Shown here: positions 62,580 to 64,000 of the stretch, in pieces
Numbering within the stretch: the first letter of the stretch is position 1
How the letters are laid out: every line of letters begins with the position of its first letter
Source of the DNA: Clostridium sp. CAG:492
GTDB taxonomy: Bacteria > Bacillota > Clostridia > TANB77 > CAG-508
DNA length: 64,000 nt
Reading direction: 5' to 3'
NCBI GenBank assembly: GCA_000434335.1
Contig: FR878232.1
Location: 1 to 64,000 of the forward strand
Position numbers and translations under genes: made by a program
Notes under the pieces: model-generated
What the model was told of the DNA's origin: nothing
Databases searched by the model: none
The model's input: only the letters and a program-made list of their open reading frames with translations

Positions 62580-64000
62580 ATTATGCAAAGGAAATATTAA
62601 TAATCCTAAGGATTCAGATGAAATTATTACTACAAAAGGTGGAGTATATTATGGTTTATTTAATGTAGGTGTTACTAAACAATCTGATAATATTAATGTA
62701 ATTAACGTAAAAGTTGTTAACCCTGTAAACTATAAAGTTGTTTTAAATAAAAAGGTATATGGTAGTGATGAAATTAATTTGAAAAATGCTAACTTTACAA
62801 TTATGAGTTATATATATGGTAAAGAGCATACAGGAAATACAGATGCTAATGGAAATATTGAATTTACAGAAAATAATATTAAAGCTGGTATTTATGAATA
62901 CAGAATTAAAGAAAATTCTACTCCAAGTGATGATTATATAAATATATTAAAGGATAAGGAGATACGAGTATTCGTAAAAGTAAATTCTAATGGAAGTATT
63001 GAAATTGTTGATAAATATGGACAATATAATGGAAATGTATATTATGTATATGATGTTTCTGGTTCTTCTGGAGCAAAGGAAATTTCAAAATCAAATATTA
63101 TTTCTGATTGTGTAAATATATCAATATCAACAAATAATAATATTTATCAATTAGATATTAAAGTTAAAAATCCTCAAAAAATTAGTTTTTCACTAGTTAA
63201 AAAGGATAAAGACACTAATAAAGCTATGAATGGTGTTAAATTTAAGTTAGGTGTTCTTGATACTGCTAATAATAAAAAAGTTGATATTAAAGATGTAAAT
63301 ACATTAAATGTTATTGATACAAATAATCTTGTTACTAAAAATGTAAATGGAACTGATGGTGTTATTTCGTTAGATAACATACTAATTGAAAAAGCTGGTA
63401 CTTATAATTTTGTATTACACGAAGAGTCAACAGATGGTATTTTTGGATGGATATATAAGCCTCATAAAGATGATATTGTAATTAAAGTTACAATTGCTGT
63501 TGAAAATGGAAAATATGTAATTAAAAGTGCTGAAACTACATCTGGAGCAACATATGTTAGTGGATTAAACTTTAAAACTGGAATTGAAACTGATGTTTTA
63601 AATGAAAGAGTTAAAGGTAAATATGATTTAATTTTAAACAAAATTGATAGCTATACTGGAAAATCTTTAGATGGAGCAGTATTTAATATAAGTGTTGAAA
63701 AAGATGGTAAAGAGCATAAATTATATAAATCTACAAATGATGTAGATTCTATGGAACAAATTTTACCTGCAAATAATGTAACTGTAAATAATGGTAAATT
63801 AGAAATTAAAGATATTAGAATTGAAGAGGATGGTAGAGCTAGACTTGAAGAATATACAATTATATTAACTGAGGTTAAAGCTCCAAATGGATATATGTTA
63901 TTAGATTCTCCAATAAAACTAAAAGTTACAACAAATACAATGGGAGAATATGATAATGAAAAATATGTAGTTCAATTAGTTGAGTTAGTTGATGATGGAA
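62566..64000 (+). CDS. Giant adhesin, downstream part in the shifted frame (runs off window)
   Basis: It continues the same protein: DGYFELCKGNINN matches the DGYYELYEGDINQ motif of earlier modules. Three more SpaA-like modules follow (starting near YKVVLNKKVYGSDEINLKNA, ISFSLVKKDKDTNKAMNGVK and YDLILNKIDSYTGKSLDGAV). The last one visible contains TEVKAPNGYMLLDSP. The frame stays open to 64000. No start codon or ribosome-binding site precedes it, so it depends on the upstream part. One A fewer in the run at 62559-62565 joins both frames. The C-terminal anchor lies outside the window. Confidence 0.85.

Noticed and set aside
52377..64000. CRISPR array or DNA tandem repeats in the giant gene
   Set aside because: The repetition is at protein-module level with diverged DNA; no short identical repeats with spacers were seen.

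Overview
The window is very AT-rich (most genes look to be roughly 25-30% GC by eye) and carries endospore genes: a SleB/CwlJ-type cortex hydrolase, YpeB, a small acid-soluble spore protein and a Spo0E-like protein. Gram-positive housekeeping genes are also present (recR, murF, rpsU, yqeY, yfmF/yfmH, lgt). This points to an endospore-forming member of the Clostridia, probably an uncultured gut-type lineage. The species cannot be named from the sequence.

Layout. 1-7.9 kb is chromosomal: recR, a UgtP/MGDG-type glycosyltransferase (minus strand), a sleB-like/ypeB germination pair, a SASP gene, murF and a CbpA-like DnaJ. 7.9-33.5 kb is a conjugation-type type IV secretion (T4SS) locus, interrupted by a type III restriction-modification pair and by rpsU-yqeY. 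The T4SS genes encode a VirD4/TraG coupling ATPase (frameshifted inside Walker A), three VirB2-like pilin candidates, a PrgI/VirB3-like protein, a separate VirB4 N-domain, the VirB4 ATPase, a VirB6-like membrane protein with a Gly/Ala-rich tail, two single-pass proteins and a 1687-residue protein. That last protein joins a membrane anchor to four enzyme domains: GH3, phage-type lysozyme, SGNH esterase and C39-like peptidase. No relaxase or integrase belongs to this locus. 33.6-37.6 kb returns to chromosomal genes: the yfmF/yfmH M16 pair, lgt and a spo0E-like gene.

37.9-46.4 kb is an integrative mobilizable element in the 3' end of tRNA-Leu(UAA), bounded by a 12-bp core repeat, with TGTCGGG arm-type repeats inside both ends. 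It carries rep (frameshifted), tnpV, mobC, a MobA-type relaxase, xis and a tyrosine integrase with one in-frame stop. Its cargo is a GC-rich nucleoside 2-deoxyribosyltransferase-like gene and a five-gene minus-strand operon with a DUF1016/YhcG nuclease and CutA. Just outside its right end lies a relic of another integrase.

49.2-64 kb holds two thioester-domain surface adhesins. The second is gigantic: at least 23 tandem SpaA/Cna-B-like modules are visible and it runs off the window end. It is interrupted by a one-base shift at an A7 run.

The most notable regulatory signal is a 20-base element with an 11-bp direct repeat of TGTAA. It lies 122-125 bp upstream of the start codons of three genes: the PrgI-like T4SS gene and both adhesins. 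In each case it is followed, 61, 61 or 71 bp further on, by a similar TTGAC(T/A)-N16-TAAAA(T/A) promoter. This suggests that the secretion machine and the adhesins form one regulon. I infer a surface contact and secretion program: pili, adhesins and a wall-remodelling machine expressed together.
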